Assembly: GCF_030936135.1 (NCBI RefSeq)
Contig: NW_026777096.1
Coordinates: 1-64,000, forward strand
DNA: 64,000 bases
Origin: Gavia stellata
Taxonomy: Eukaryota; Chordata; Aves; Gaviiformes; Gaviidae
Direction: 5' to 3'
Shown here: positions 32,449-44,369 of the stretch, piece after piece
Position numbering within the stretch: position 1 is the stretch's first letter
Layout: each line of letters starts with the position of its first letter
Program-made: the position numbers and the translations under genes
The notes under the pieces: generated by a model
The model's database searches: none
What the model was told of the DNA's origin: nothing
The model's input: only the letters and a program-made list of their open reading frames with translations

Positions 32449-35247
32449 TCAAAAGGCAGAGTACCGCGCCCGGTCCGCGTACGGGTCCCGCCCGAACCGC
32501 TGCATGTCGTAGAGGGAGGCCCGGGCCACCGAGGAGACCGGCGACAGCTGCCCACGCTCGTACGTGTACGCCTCTCCGACGGTGGTGGCCGCGGCGGCCG
32601 TGCGGCGCAGGGGGCTTCTATCCCGGGTGTAATAGGTGGAGGAGGCGGCCGCCGCGGCGGCGGTGGCGGCGGCGGCGACGGCGGCCGCCGCGCCCGGGGT
32701 CGGCAGCAGAGCTCTATCGTACGCGTCTAGGGTGGTGGGGATGCGGCTGGCCATGGCTGTGGTGGCGGCCATGGCCGAGGACTGGACCTGGGAGTACTGG
32801 GCGTACTGGGAGTACTGGGCCATGGTCTGCTCCGCGTAGGCGTCGTACGCAGAGGCCGTGGCGTAGGAGCGGACGCGGTAGCGCTTGTAGTAGTCGGCCA
32901 TCCCGCCGTACGCCTCATCGTAATACACCGTCTCCCCATAGCCCGCGGTGTAGGGAGTGCGCACGGCTCCGTACTGCTCGTTATAGGCCTCGGCAAAGTC
33001 CGCCACTTGCCCCGGGCGATCTACCGGGCACTCCTTAGACCAGTGCCCTTCCTTCCCGCAGCGGTAGCAGCCGCTCTTGTCTCCCATCCCGGGCGCCGTC
33101 CGGAGCCGGCTGGTGGACAACTGCACGCGCATCCGCTTGCCTTGAGGAGAGAGACGCGAGAGGGAGGCGATCAGTCAGGCCACGCCGGGAGCGCGGTGGT
33201 CACAACCACAAGCGCCGGCGGGCAGCGGGACGGGACCGGCCGCAGCTCCCCCCCTGCCCCGCCCCGCAGCCTCCGATGGCGCCGGGCGCCGCGGCAGGGA
33301 GCGACCCGGCGCAGGAGGAGCCCGCGACGGGCTCCAGCGGGAGCCGCCTCCCGGCCGCCGGCAACCCGACTTACCGGGAAGGTTGCCGCTGGGCACGGGG
33401 CTCTGCCGGCAAGACCGAGCGCTGCCCGCCCCGGGCTAAGCCGGGACAGGCTCTGGCGGCTCAGCCAGCCAGCGAGCCGCCAACTACCCCGGTGAGCAGC
33501 CAAAGACGGCTTTCTGCCGGCAACCGGCACACGGCGGTGCTGCCGCAGCAGCCCGGGGATCAGCCAGCGGCACTGCCGGCCCCCTATCAACGGCAAGCTT
33601 CCCGCCGGAAAACGCTCCCGCCAGCACGCTCCTTACGGTAGCAAGAGGGATGTGATGCCGGACAACTGCCCCGGAGCCAAGGAGGCTTTGGACAGGGGCC
33701 GGCCTCGAGCACGGCACGCAGCAAGCCAAGCGCAGCCGGGGGCACTCGCTGGTCCCACAGACGCCCCGCGGCCGGGGAGCTCCGGACGCGGCTGCGCCGT
33801 CCCGGCTGGAGAAGTGTTTTGGGGAACACCCGGAATCGGGGCAGCGGGGTTTGCCGAAACCCCAGTGGGAACGGGAGGGCCGAGCCGAGCCCCACCGCCG
33901 TTCAGGGTGAAGCGACGGACGCCTCCCTGACGACCCGGCCCGCCTGCCGGCACCGCTTCCGGACGGGGGACACGCTCGCCATCAGCGCCGCCGAGAAGGC
34001 GGCTCCGCGCCGCCGAGGCTGGGCCGCGAGCTCGAATCCGGACGCTCGGCCCCGCCGCTGCATCCACGCGAGAGGCCGAGGCTGCCAGCGAAAGCGCCCG
34101 CGCCGCGTCTCGTCCGGGCGAGGGCCCGGGGCGGCACGTCGAAAGCCCGAACGAGCAACGCCGTGTGCCGCCGGCAGCGGGGACGCGGCCGGCGCGGGAT
34201 CGGGCGCCTCCGCTCACCCTCTTACCAGGCAGGGCAACGCTACAAGGGCGGGAGGCAGCCTGGCTTCACGCCGCGCGGGCGGGACCCGCTGCTCCGGCCC
34301 GGCAGGACCAGGCGCGGCGGCCGTCGGCACAAGAGTTGGGACTTCGCCGTCGGGATCCTCCTGCGGGGCGGCCGTGCTGGGTTAAGTCAGAGATGGATCA
34401 GTCCCGTCCTCCCCCGGCCCAGCCCCGAACGCCCCTGCCCTCGCTCTGGCTGCCGCGGCCGCACCGGCAACCGGGAAAGCGGCGCCCGGGCTCGCCGGAC
34501 AGGAATGCGGCGGCGCCGCGCCGGCCTGGCCCTCGTCACGCCCCGCACGGCGCGAGGGGAGCTGGAATGCCATTAAAGATAAAAAACCCCGTTTGCACTT
34601 AATTCCAGCGAGGGGAAGGGCGGGCGAGCCGTAGAGCTGAGCGCGGTGCCGGATCGCCCGCCGGCCGGTCGCCCCGGTGCTGCTGCCGCACCCCCAGCCT
34701 GCGCAGCCGGAGCTGGAAGGGAGCGGAAACACCGAACAGGAATCTCGGGAATCCTCCCGGAGACCCAGGGGCCTCGAGCGCCAGACCCGTCCCCGCTCCC
34801 CGCGCATCTCCGCCGCCACCCCCGGCGCGGATCACCTTGGAACTCGGTGTTGTCCAGCCCGCGGATGGCCTCCACCGCGTCCTCCGCCCGCTCCATGTGA
34901 ACGAAGGCGTAATCCTTGACGATGTCGCACTCGATGACGGGGCCGTACTCCTCGAACTTGGCCCGCAGCTCCAGGTTGGTGCAGGCGGGGCTGATGTTGC
35001 CGACGTGCAGTTTGGTGGAGGCCTTGCTCTTGTTCTTGCTGGCCTCCACGTTGATGCAGACGCCGTGCAGCTTGTGGTGGTGCAGGTTGCGGATGGCGTC
35101 CTCGGCCGCCGTCTTGTCCTCGATGTGGACGAAGCCGTAGTTCTTGATGATGTCGCACTCCAGCACCTTCCCGTACTGCTCGAAGAGGGAGCGGATCTCC
35201 TGCTCCGTCGCCTCCCGCGGCAGGTTCCCGATGAACAGCTTCACCAT
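32449..35247 (-). CDS. RBM4B: RBM4 copy 2 (RBM4B position), RNA-binding motif protein
   Basis: Two coding exons: 34836-35247 and 32449-33140, giving an intact 367-residue protein. Domain order is as in copy 1: RRM1 (LFIGNLP, NYGFVHI), RRM2 (LHVGNI, DYAFVHM), CCHC knuckle ([14 protein letters not shown]), Tyr-rich region, Ala run, and RARYSAF end. Against copy 1, exon 32449-33140 differs at only four bases by eye, all within about 30 bases near the stop codon ([15 protein letters not shown] against [15 protein letters not shown]). RRM2 is complete here ([17 protein letters not shown]). Orientation and position next to SPTBN2 match mammalian RBM4B, but sequence alone cannot say which copy is RBM4 and which is RBM4B. 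The first intron contains the 4.25-kb satellite. Confidence 0.93.
33141..34835 (-). other. intron between coding exons of RBM4 copy 2
   Basis: About 1.7 kb of unique GC-rich sequence. Only its first 25 bases or so resemble the copy 1 intron. No tandem array and no other gene seen. Confidence 0.5.
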
Positions 35248-35403
35248 CTCGCCCAGCCTGCGCCGCGCCACCGGGGACGGGGCGGGAGGGGGGGTTAGTG
35301 CCGCCGCGGCTGCGTCACCGCACCCTCGAGACCCGCCTGGCGCCGGACGGGGGGCTGGCACCCCGACTCTGCTTGAGCTGGGGGTCCGACCCCAGAGCAG
35401 GGC

Positions 35404-38400
35404 CCCCAGATACCCCCCCAAGAAACACCCCAAACCTCTGCCCCCCCCGGGCTGTACCCCCAAATCATTAATGAGAAACACCCCAAACCTCTGCCCCCCC
35501 CGGGCTGTACCCCCAAATCCTTCCTGAGAAACACCCCAAACCTCTGCCCCCCCCCGGGCTGTACCCCCAAATCATTAATGAGAAACACCCCAAACCTCTG
35601 CCCCCCCCGGGCTGTACCCCCAAATCATTAATGAGAAACACCCCAAACCTCTGCCCCCCCCCCGGGCTGTACCCCCAAATCCCTCCTGAGAAACACCCCA
35701 AACCTCTGCCCCCCCCAGGGCTGTACCCCCAAATCCTTCCTGAGAAACACCCCAAACCTCTGCCCCCCCCCGGGGCTGTACCCCCAAATCATTAATGAGA
35801 AACACCCCAAACCTCTGCCCCCCCCGGGCTGTACCCCCAAATCCTTCCTGAGAAACACCCCAAACCTCTGCCCCCCCCGGGCTGTACCCCCAAATCCTTC
35901 CTGAGAAACACCCCAAACCTCTGCCCCCCCCCGGGGCTGTACCCCCAAATCCTTCCTGAGAAACACCCCAAACCTCTGCCCCCCCCGGGCTGTACCCCCA
36001 AATCCTTCCTGAGAAACACCCCAAACCTCTGCCCCCCCCGGGCTGTACCCCCAAATCCTTCCTGAGAAACACCCCAAACCTCTGCCCCCCCCGGGCTGTA
36101 CCCCCAAATCATTAATGAGAAACACCCCAAACCTCTGCCCCCCCCGGGCTGTACCCCCAAATCCTTCCTGAGAAACACCCCAAACCTCTGCCCCCCCCGG
36201 GCTGTACCCCCAAATCATTAATGAGAAACACCCCAAACCTCTGCCCCCCCCGGGGCTGTACCCCCAAATCATTAATGAGAAACACCCCAAACCTCTGCCC
36301 CCCCCCCGGGCTGTACCCCCAAATCCTTCCTGAGAAACACCCCAAACCTCTGCCCCCCCCCGGGCTGTACCCCCAAATCCTTCCTGAGAAACACCCCAAA
36401 CCTCTGCCCCCCCCCCGGGCTGTACCCCCAAATCCTTCCTGAGAAACACCCCAAACCTCTGCCCCCCCCCCGGGCTGTACCCCCAAATCCTTCCTGAGAA
36501 ACACCCCAAACCTCTGCCCCCCCCCCGGGCTGTACCCCCAAATCCTTCCTGAGAAACACCCCAAACCTCTGCCCCCCCCGGGGCTGTACCCCCAAATCCT
36601 TCCTGAGAAACACCCCAAACCTCTGCCCCCCCCGGGCTGTACCCCCAAATCCTTCCTGAGAAACACCCCAAACCTCTGCCCCCCCCCCGGGCTGTACCCC
36701 CAAATCCTTCCTGAGAAACACCCCAAACCTCTGCCCCCCCCCCGGGCTGTACCCCCAAATCATTAATGAGAAACACCCCAAACCTCTGCCCCCTCCCGGG
36801 CTGTACCCCCAAATCCTTCCTGAGAAACACCCCAAACCTCTGGCCCCCCCCGGGCTGTACCCCCAAATCCTTCCTGAGAAACACCCCAAACCTCTGCCCC
36901 CCCCGGGGCTGTACCCCCAAATCCTTCCTGAGAAACACCCCAACCTCTGCCCCCCCGGGGCTGTACCCCCAAATCCTTCCTGAGAAACACCCCAAACCTC
37001 TGCCCCCCCCCGGGCTGTACCCCCAAATCCTTCCTGAGAAACACCCCAAACCTCTGCCCCCCCCGGGCTGTACCCCCAAATCCTTCCTGAGAAACACCCC
37101 AAACCTCTGCCCCCCCCGGGCTGTACCCCCAAATCATTAATGAGAAACACCCCAAACCTCTGCCCCCCCCCCGGGGCTGTACCCCCAAATCCTTCCTGAG
37201 AAACACCCCAAACCTCTGCCCCCCCCGGGGCTGTACCCCCAAATCCTTCCTGAGAAACACCCCAAACCTCTGCCCCCCCCCCCGGGCTGTACCCCCAAAT
37301 CATTAATGAGAAACACCCCAAACCTCTGCCCCCCCCGGGCTGTACCCCCAAATCATTAATGAGAAACACCCCAAACCTCTGCCCCCCCGGGGCTGTACCC
37401 CCAAATCCTTCCTGAGAAACACCCCAAACCTCTGCCCCCCCCGGGCTGTACCCCCAAATCCTTCCTGAGAAACACCCCAAACCTCTGCCCCCCCCGGGGC
37501 TGTACCCCCAAATCCTTCCTGAGAAACACCCCAAACCTCTGCCCCCCCCGGGCTGTACCCCCAAATCCTTCCTGAGAAACACCCCAAACCTCTGCCCCCC
37601 CCCGGGCTGTACCCCCAAATCCTTCCTGAGAAACACCCCAAACCTCTGCCCCCCCCGGGCTGTACCCCCAAATCCTTCCTGAGAAACACCCCAAACCTCT
37701 GCCCCCCCCGGGGCTGTACCCCCAAATCCTTCCTGAGAAACACCCCAAACCTCTGCCCCCCCCCCCGGGCTGTACCCCCAAATCCTTCCTGAGAAACACC
37801 CCAAACCTCTGCCCCCCCCGGGCTGTACCCCCAAATCATTAATGAGAAACACCCCAAACCTCTGCCCCCCCCCCGGGGCTGTACCCCCAAATCCTTCCTG
37901 AGAAACACCTCAAACCTCTGCCCCCCCCGGGCTGTACCCCCAAATCATTAATGAGAAACACCCAAACCTCTGCCCCCCCCGGGCTGTACCCCCAAATCCT
38001 TCCTGAGAAACACCCCAAACCTCTGCCCCCCCCCGGGCTGTACCCCAAATCCTTCCTGAGAAACACCCCAAACCTCTGCCCCCCCCCCGGGCTGTACCCC
38101 CAAATCCTTCCTGAGAAACACCCCAAACCTCTGCCCCCCCCGGGGCTGTACCCCCAAATCATTAATGAGAAACACCCCAAACCTCTGCCCCCCCGGGGCT
38201 GTACCCCCAAATCATTAATGAGAAACACCCCAAACCTCTGCCCCCCCCGGGGCTGTACCCCCAAATCATTAATGAGAAACACCCCAAACCTCTGCCCCCC
38301 CCCGGGCTGTACCCCCAAATCCTTCCTGAGAAACACCCCAAACCTCTGCCCCCCCCGGGCTGTACCCCCAAATCCTTCCTGAGAAACACCCCAAACCTCT

Positions 38401-39652
38401 GCCCCCCCCGGGCTGTACCCCCAAATCCTTCCTGAGAAACACCCCAAACCTCTGCCCCCCCCGGGGCTGTACCCCCAAATCCTTCCTGAGAAACACCCCA
38501 AACCTCTGCCCCCCCCCCCGGGCTGTACCCCCAAATCCTTCCTGAGAAACACCCCAAACCTCTGCCCCCCCCGGGCTGTACCCCCAAATCATTAATGAGA
38601 AACACCCCAAACCTCTGCCCCCCCCCCGGGGCTGTACCCCCAAATCCTTCCTGAGAAACACCTCAAACCTCTGCCCCCCCCGGGCTGTACCCCCAAATCA
38701 TTAATGAGAAACACCCCAAACCTCTGCCCCCCCCGGGCTGTACCCCCAAATCCTTCCTGAGAAACACCCCAAACCTCTGCCCCCCCCCGGGCTGTACCCC
38801 CAAATCCTTCCTGAGAAACACCCCAAACCTCTGCCCCCCCCCCGGGCTGTACCCCCAAATCCTTCCTGAGAAACACCCCAAACCTCTGCCCCCCCCGGGG
38901 CTGTACCCCCAAATCATTAATGAGAAACACCCCAAACCTCTGCCCCCCCGGGGCTGTACCCCCAAATCATTAATGAGAAACACCCCAAACCTCTGCCCCC
39001 CCCGGGGCTGTACCCCCAAATCATTAATGAGAAACACCCCAAACCTCTGCCCCCCCCCCGGGCTGTACCCCCAAATCCTTCCTGAGAAACACCCCAAACC
39101 TCTGCCCCCCCCCGGGCTGTACCCCCAAATCCTTCCTGAGAAACACCCCAAACCTCTGCCCCCCCCAGGGCTGTACCCCCAAATCCTTCCTGAGAAACAC
39201 CCCAAACCTCTGCCCCCCCCCGGGCTGTACCCCCAAATCCTTCCTGAGAAACACCCCAAACCTCTGCCCCCCCCGGGGCTGTACCCCCAAATCATTAATG
39301 AGAAACACCCCAAACCTCTGCCCCCCCCGGGGCTGTACCCCCAAATCATTAATGAGAAACACCCCAAACCTCTGCCCCCCCCGGGGCTGTACCCCCAAAT
39401 CATTAATGAGAAACACCCCAAACCTCTGCCCCCCCCCGGGCTGTACCCCCAAATCCTTCCTGAGAAACACCCCAAACCTCTGCCCCCCCCCGGGCTGTAC
39501 CCCCAAATCCTTCCTGAGAAACACCCCAAACCTCTGCCCCCCCCAGGGCTGTACCCCAAATCCTTCCTGAGAAACACCCCAAACCTCTGCCCCCCCCCCG
39601 GGCTGTACCCCCAAATCCTTCCTGAGAAACACCCCAAACCTCTGCCCCCCCC
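35404..39652. repeat. 53-bp satellite, about 79 units, two unit types
   Basis: Unit: 'gggctgtacccccaaatc', then a variable block, then 'gagaaacaccccaaacctct' and 'gccccccc'. Type A has 'cttcct' in the variable block and type B has 'attaat', about two dozen of them. Length varies only in the C run (52-57 bases). A block of at least five units is repeated about 750 bases apart, marked by the rare 'aacacctcaaacc' at 37903 and 38656, which shows higher-order duplication. It lies between the 5' exon (40069) and coding exon (35257) of RBM4 copy 2, so its G-rich strand is transcribed. Open frames across it are artefacts. Confidence 0.95.
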
Positions 39653-40068
39653 CCCCGTCTGTGCCCCCAAAGACCCCAAATCCGCAGGAAACACCCCAAA
39701 ACCGTGCCCCCCCCCCAGCAGGCCTCTGCCGCCCCCCCCGCAGCGCAGAGCCCCCCCCGAAGCCCACGACCCCCCGGGGCTGAGGCCCCGCTCCCCCCCC
39801 CGGGCCTCTGCCCCCCCAAAACCCTCCCGAGCCTCCCCCCCGCTCCGGGCCTACGACCGCCGCCGCGGGGCCGGGACCGGGACCAGGGCCGGGACCGGGA
39901 CCGGGACCAGGGCCGGGGCATCCCGCTCGCCCGGCCCGGCCCGTCGCGCCCCCATTACCCCCCTCCTCTCCTTCTCCCCCCCCCCCCTCCGGCCCCGCCG
40001 CCCCCCCCGGTACCGGCGCCGCCGCAGCCCCGCCCCCACCTGCGCCCCGTCCGCCGCGCGGTTCTCAC

Positions 40069-40300
40069 AAAATGGCGGCGGCGCTGCCCGGCTCGGCCTC
40101 CGCCTCCCGCGCCCTCATTGGGCAGCGGCGCTGTCCGTCAAGCGCCGCCGCGTACCGGCACCTCTCCACGGCCGGCACTGGTGGGCCCGCCCACGGAGCC
40201 ACCGCAGCCAATCACGGGCGGGGGTGGGGCGAGCGGGAGGCGGAGCGGTCCATTGTGGGCTCCGCGGGGGGGGCGGGGCTGGGGCGGCCCATTGGTGGCG
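40069..40300 (-). promoter_or_regulatory. RBM4 copy 2 first exon and CCAAT-box promoter
   Basis: The minus-strand exon ends at 40069 (CCATTTT, then gtgagaac) with the YY1-type CCGCCATTTTG. CCAAT boxes lie near 40117, 40208 and 40291, with a relaxed one near 40250. The arrangement mirrors copy 1 at 14252-14570. Confidence 0.55.
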
Positions 40301-40419
40301 GACGGGGGGGCCCGCGGGGAGCGGGGGCGCGCAGGGTACTGGTGCGCCGTACTGGGAGCACTGGTGCGAGCCACGGGCACCCGCCCCCGCACCCGTTCCC
40401 CGCCCAACCGTCCCCAAAA

Positions 40420-41645
40420 CATCCCAACCCACCCCAGCCCTGTGCCCGTCCCAATCCTCTCCCCATCCCTGTCCCAATCCCATCCCTGTCCCTATCCCAT
40501 CCCCATCCCATCCCACCCCATTCCGATCCCAATCCCATGTTCACCGCGTTCCCATCCCAGGCCCCATCCCATCCCTATCCCCATTCCCATCCCACCCAAT
40601 CCATTCCTGTCCTCATCCCATCCCATCTATGTCCCATCCCCATCCCAGATCCATCCCATCCCTTCCCATTCCCCTCCTCATCCCCATCCCATCCCACCCT
40701 GACACAATGGGATCCCCTTCCCCATCCCATGCCCATCCATGTCCCATCCCAATCCCCATCCCCATTCCCATCCCATCCCACCCAATCCCATTTCTGTACC
40801 CATCGTATCCTCATCCATGTCCCATCCCTTCCCAATCCCCATCCCATCCCATTCCCATCCCCATCCCACCCAATCCCACTCCTGTCCCCATCCCAATCCC
40901 AATCGCCATCCCACTCCAATCCCCATCCCACCCTATCCCACTCCTGTCCCCATCCCCATCCCAATCCCAATCCCGTCCCTATCCCCATTCCCATCCCATC
41001 CAACGCAGTCCCACCCCTGTCCCCATTCCAGTCCCAATCCCATCCCCATCCCATCCCATCCCATTCCTATCCCCATCCACCCAATCCCACTCCTGTCCCC
41101 ATCCCCATCCCCATCCCAATCCCATCCCTATCCCCATTCCCATCCCCATCCCACCCAATCCCACTCCTGTCCCCATCCCCATCCCCATCCCAATCCCGTC
41201 CCTATCCCCATTCCCATCCCCATCCAACGCAGTCCCACCCCTGTCCCCATTCCAGTCCCAATCCCAATCCCCATCCCATCCCATCCCATCCCATCCCATT
41301 CCTATCCCCATCCCACCCAATCCCACTCCTGTCCCCATCCCCATCCCAATCCCATCCCAATCCCCATTCCCATCCCCATTCTACCCAATCCCACTCCTGT
41401 CCCCATCCCCACATCCAATCCCCATTCCCATCCCATTCTACCCAATCCCACTCCTGTCCCATCCCATCCCCATCCCTATCCAATCCCAATCCCATCCCAT
41501 CCCTATCCCCATTCCCATCCCCATCCCACCCAATCCCACTCCTGTCCCCATCCCCATCCAATCCCCATCCCGGTCACAACCCAATCGCACCCAATCCCCA
41601 TCCCAATCCCAATCCCATCCCAATCCCACCCTGCCCCGCCCCATT
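40420..41645. repeat. (CCCATC)n-type satellite
   Basis: About 1.2 kb of 5-6 base words 'ccatcc' and 'caatcc' in longer blocks such as 'caatcccactcctgtccccatcc', which recurs about ten times. It separates the RBM4 copy 2 promoter from the 3' end of SPTBN2. Confidence 0.9.
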
Positions 41646-41695
41646 CCCGCCCCGCCCGCCGGCGCAGCCAGGCCCCGCCCGGTCTCTACAGTGGC

Positions 41696-41701
41696 TTTAT
41701 T
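41696..41701 (-). terminator. SPTBN2 poly(A) signal
   Basis: AATAAA on the minus strand, 146 bases after the SPTBN2 stop codon. Confidence 0.65.
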
Positions 41702-41846
41702 GGGGGTCGGGGCAGCGCGGGGACATCACGGGGACGCGGGGGGACACGGGGAAGGCACCGCGGCGCGGGGAGGGGGGCCTGGCCCCACGCCGCCCCCCGT
41801 GCCGCCCCCGCCGCGTCCCTCCATCGGCTCCGCCGGGCCCCCGGCT

Positions 41847-44369
41847 CTACTTGTTCTTCTTGAAGAAGCTGAAGCGCTTCTCCCGCTCCTTCTCCTTCCC
41901 CTCGCGGCGCGCGGGGGCGGCGGGGCCCTCGGCGGGGGCGGCGCGGGCGGCATGCTCATGGCCCGCGTCACCCCCTTCCCGCCCGCCGGGGCCCCCCCCG
42001 CGCCCTCCCGCGGCCCCGCCGGCACCAGCGCGGCCGCCGCCTGGATCACCCGCAGCCAGGTGCTCATCTCCGCCTGCGGGGACGGGCGGCGGCGGGTGGG
42101 CAAGGGCGTGCGAGGGCGTGTGAGGGCGTGAGCGGTGCGTGCGAGGGCGTGCGAGGGCGTGGGAGGGTGTCAGTGGGCGTGCGAGGGCGTGCGAGGGCGT
42201 GCGAGGGCGTGGGAGGGTGTGGGAGGGTGTCAGTGGGCGTGCGAGGGTGTGTGAGGGCATGCGAACGTGTCAGCAGGCGTGCAAGGGCGTGTGAGGGTGT
42301 GCGAGGGCGTGCGAGGGCGTGCGAGGGCGTGGGAGGGTGTGGGAGGGTGTCAGTGGGCGTGCGAGGGCGTGTGAGGGCATGCGAACGTGTCAGCAGGCGT
42401 GCAAGGGCGTGTGAGGGTGTGCGAGGGCATCAGCGGGCGTGCGAGGGCGTGTGAGGGCGTGCGAGGGCGTGGAGGGCGTGTGAGAGCATGCGAGGGCGTG
42501 CGAGGGCGTGTGAGGGTGTCAGCAGGCGTGAGCGGGCGTGCAAGGGCGTGCAAGGGAGTGCGAGGGCATGCGAGGGCGTGCGAGGGCATCAGCGGGCGTG
42601 CGAGGGCGTGTGAGGGCATGCGAACGTGTCAGCAGGCGTGCAAGGGCGTGTGAGGGCGTGCGAGGGCGTGTGAGGGTGTCAGCAGGCGTGAGCGGGCATG
42701 CAAGGGCGTGCAGGGGTGTGCGAGGGTGTGTGAGGGTGTGCAAGGGTATGCGAGGGCGTGCGAGGGTGTAAGTGGGTGTGTGAGGGCATGAGCGGGCGTG
42801 AGCGGGCGTGCGAGGGCGTGCAAGGGTGTGGGAGGGCGTGTGAGGGCGTGCGAGGGCATCAGCGGGCATGTGAGGGTGTGGGAGGGCGTGTGAGGGCGTC
42901 AGCGGGCGTGCGAGGGCGTGTGAGGGCATGAGCAGACGTGTGAGGGCGTGCGAGGGTGCACGAAGGTGTGCGAGGGTGTGCAAAAGCGTGCAACGGCGTC
43001 AGCAGGCGTGCGAGGGCGTGCGAGGGCGTGCGAGGGCGTGCGAGGGTGTGCGAGGGTGTGCAAGGGCGTCAGCGGGCGTGTGAGGGTGTGTGAGGGCATG
43101 TGAGTGTGCACGAAGGTGTGCGAGGGTGTGCAAAAGCGTGCAACGGCGTCAGCGGGCGCGTGAGGGCGTGTGAGAGCATGCGAGGGCGTGTGAGGGCGTG
43201 CGAGGGCGTGTGAGAGCATGCGAGGGCGTGCGAGGGTGTGTCCGGGGGTGCGGGTGAGCCGCCCGCACGACTGCCCACGCGTGTCCGTGCCCGCGGGGGA
43301 GTCTCCCGCCCGCGCCCCCCTCCCTCCCGGGGCCTCACCTCGTCCTTGGCCTGGAAGAGGTACTCTTTGCCGTCGCTCAGCCTGCGGAGGGGGACAGGCC
43401 TCAGCCCCACGGCCCCCCCCAGCCCCACGGCTCCCCCAGCCCTATGGCTACCCAGCCCCACGGCCATACAGCCCCCTAGCCCCACAGCCCCGCTGCCTTG
43501 CAGTCCCCCAGCCCCACAGCTCCCCTGCCCTGAGGCCCCCTGGCCTCACAGCCCCCCAGCCCCATGGCCCCCCAGTCCCACAGCCCCACAGCCCCACAGC
43601 CTCCCCGCCTTGCAGCCCCACAGTCCCATGTCCCCCCAGCCCCCCAGCCTGCAGCCCCCCCGGCCCACAGCCCCATGGCCCCGCAGCCCCATGGCCCCAT
43701 GGCCCCGCAGCCCCCCTGCCCCATAGCCCTACAGCCCCCCAGCCCCACGGCCCCGCAGCCCCCTGGCCCCCCCTGCCCCACAGCACCCCTGCCCCATGGC
43801 CCTCCAGCCCCACGGCCCCCCGCCCCGCAGACCCCCAGCCCTGCGTCCCCCCCAGCCCACAGCCCCATGGCCCTGCAGCCCCCCTGCCCCATGGCCCCCC
43901 AGCCCCACTGCCCCACAGCCCCCCAGCGCCCCGGCCCCGCAGGCCCCCAGCCCTACGGCCCCCCTGCCCCATGGCCCCCCAGCCCCACTGCCCTGCAGCC
44001 CCCCCAGCCCCCCAGCCCCCAGCCCCGCAGGCCCCCAGCCCTACAGCCCCCCTGCCCCATGGCCCCCCAGCCCCACTGCCCTGCAGCCCCCCAGCCCCCC
44101 AGCCCCCAGCCCCGCAGGCCCCCAGCCCTACGGCCCCCCTGCCCCATGGCCCCCCAGCCCCACTGCCCCCCGCCCCAGGGCCCCCCCGGCCCTACCCCAG
44201 CTTGAAGACGTGCTTGCGCTTCTTGTAGTGGTGGGCGGGGTGGCAGCGGGCGCCGCGCAGGCTGGCGGGGGGCTCCCCGTGGTAGGGTGCCCCGGCCCCC
44301 GCGCCCCGGGCGTCCTTGTAGAAGCTGAGGCTGCCCCCCCGCAGGACGCAGTACACGCTCTGCCAGGAC
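41847..44369 (-). CDS. SPTBN2: SPTBN2 exons: PH domain and C-terminal tail
   Basis: Exon 44196-44369 gives [30 protein letters not shown] and [12 protein letters not shown]. Exon 43339-43381 gives [14 protein letters not shown]. Exon 41847-42073 gives [26 protein letters not shown] and the end [13 protein letters not shown]. The PH domain binds phosphoinositides at the membrane. Frame changes by one base near 41940 between RAMSMPP and APAEGPAAP, in a C/G-rich stretch. Confidence 0.93.

Noticed and set aside
35404-39652. Regular repeat with variable block resembling a CRISPR array
   Set aside because: The variable part has only two versions and is within the unit, there are no unique spacers, and the setting is a vertebrate intron.
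35404-42131. Very long open frames (up to about 1050 codons) across the 53-bp and CCCATC arrays
   Set aside because: They exist on both strands and in several frames because the repeats lack stop codons. No start context, domain or splice signal supports a protein.
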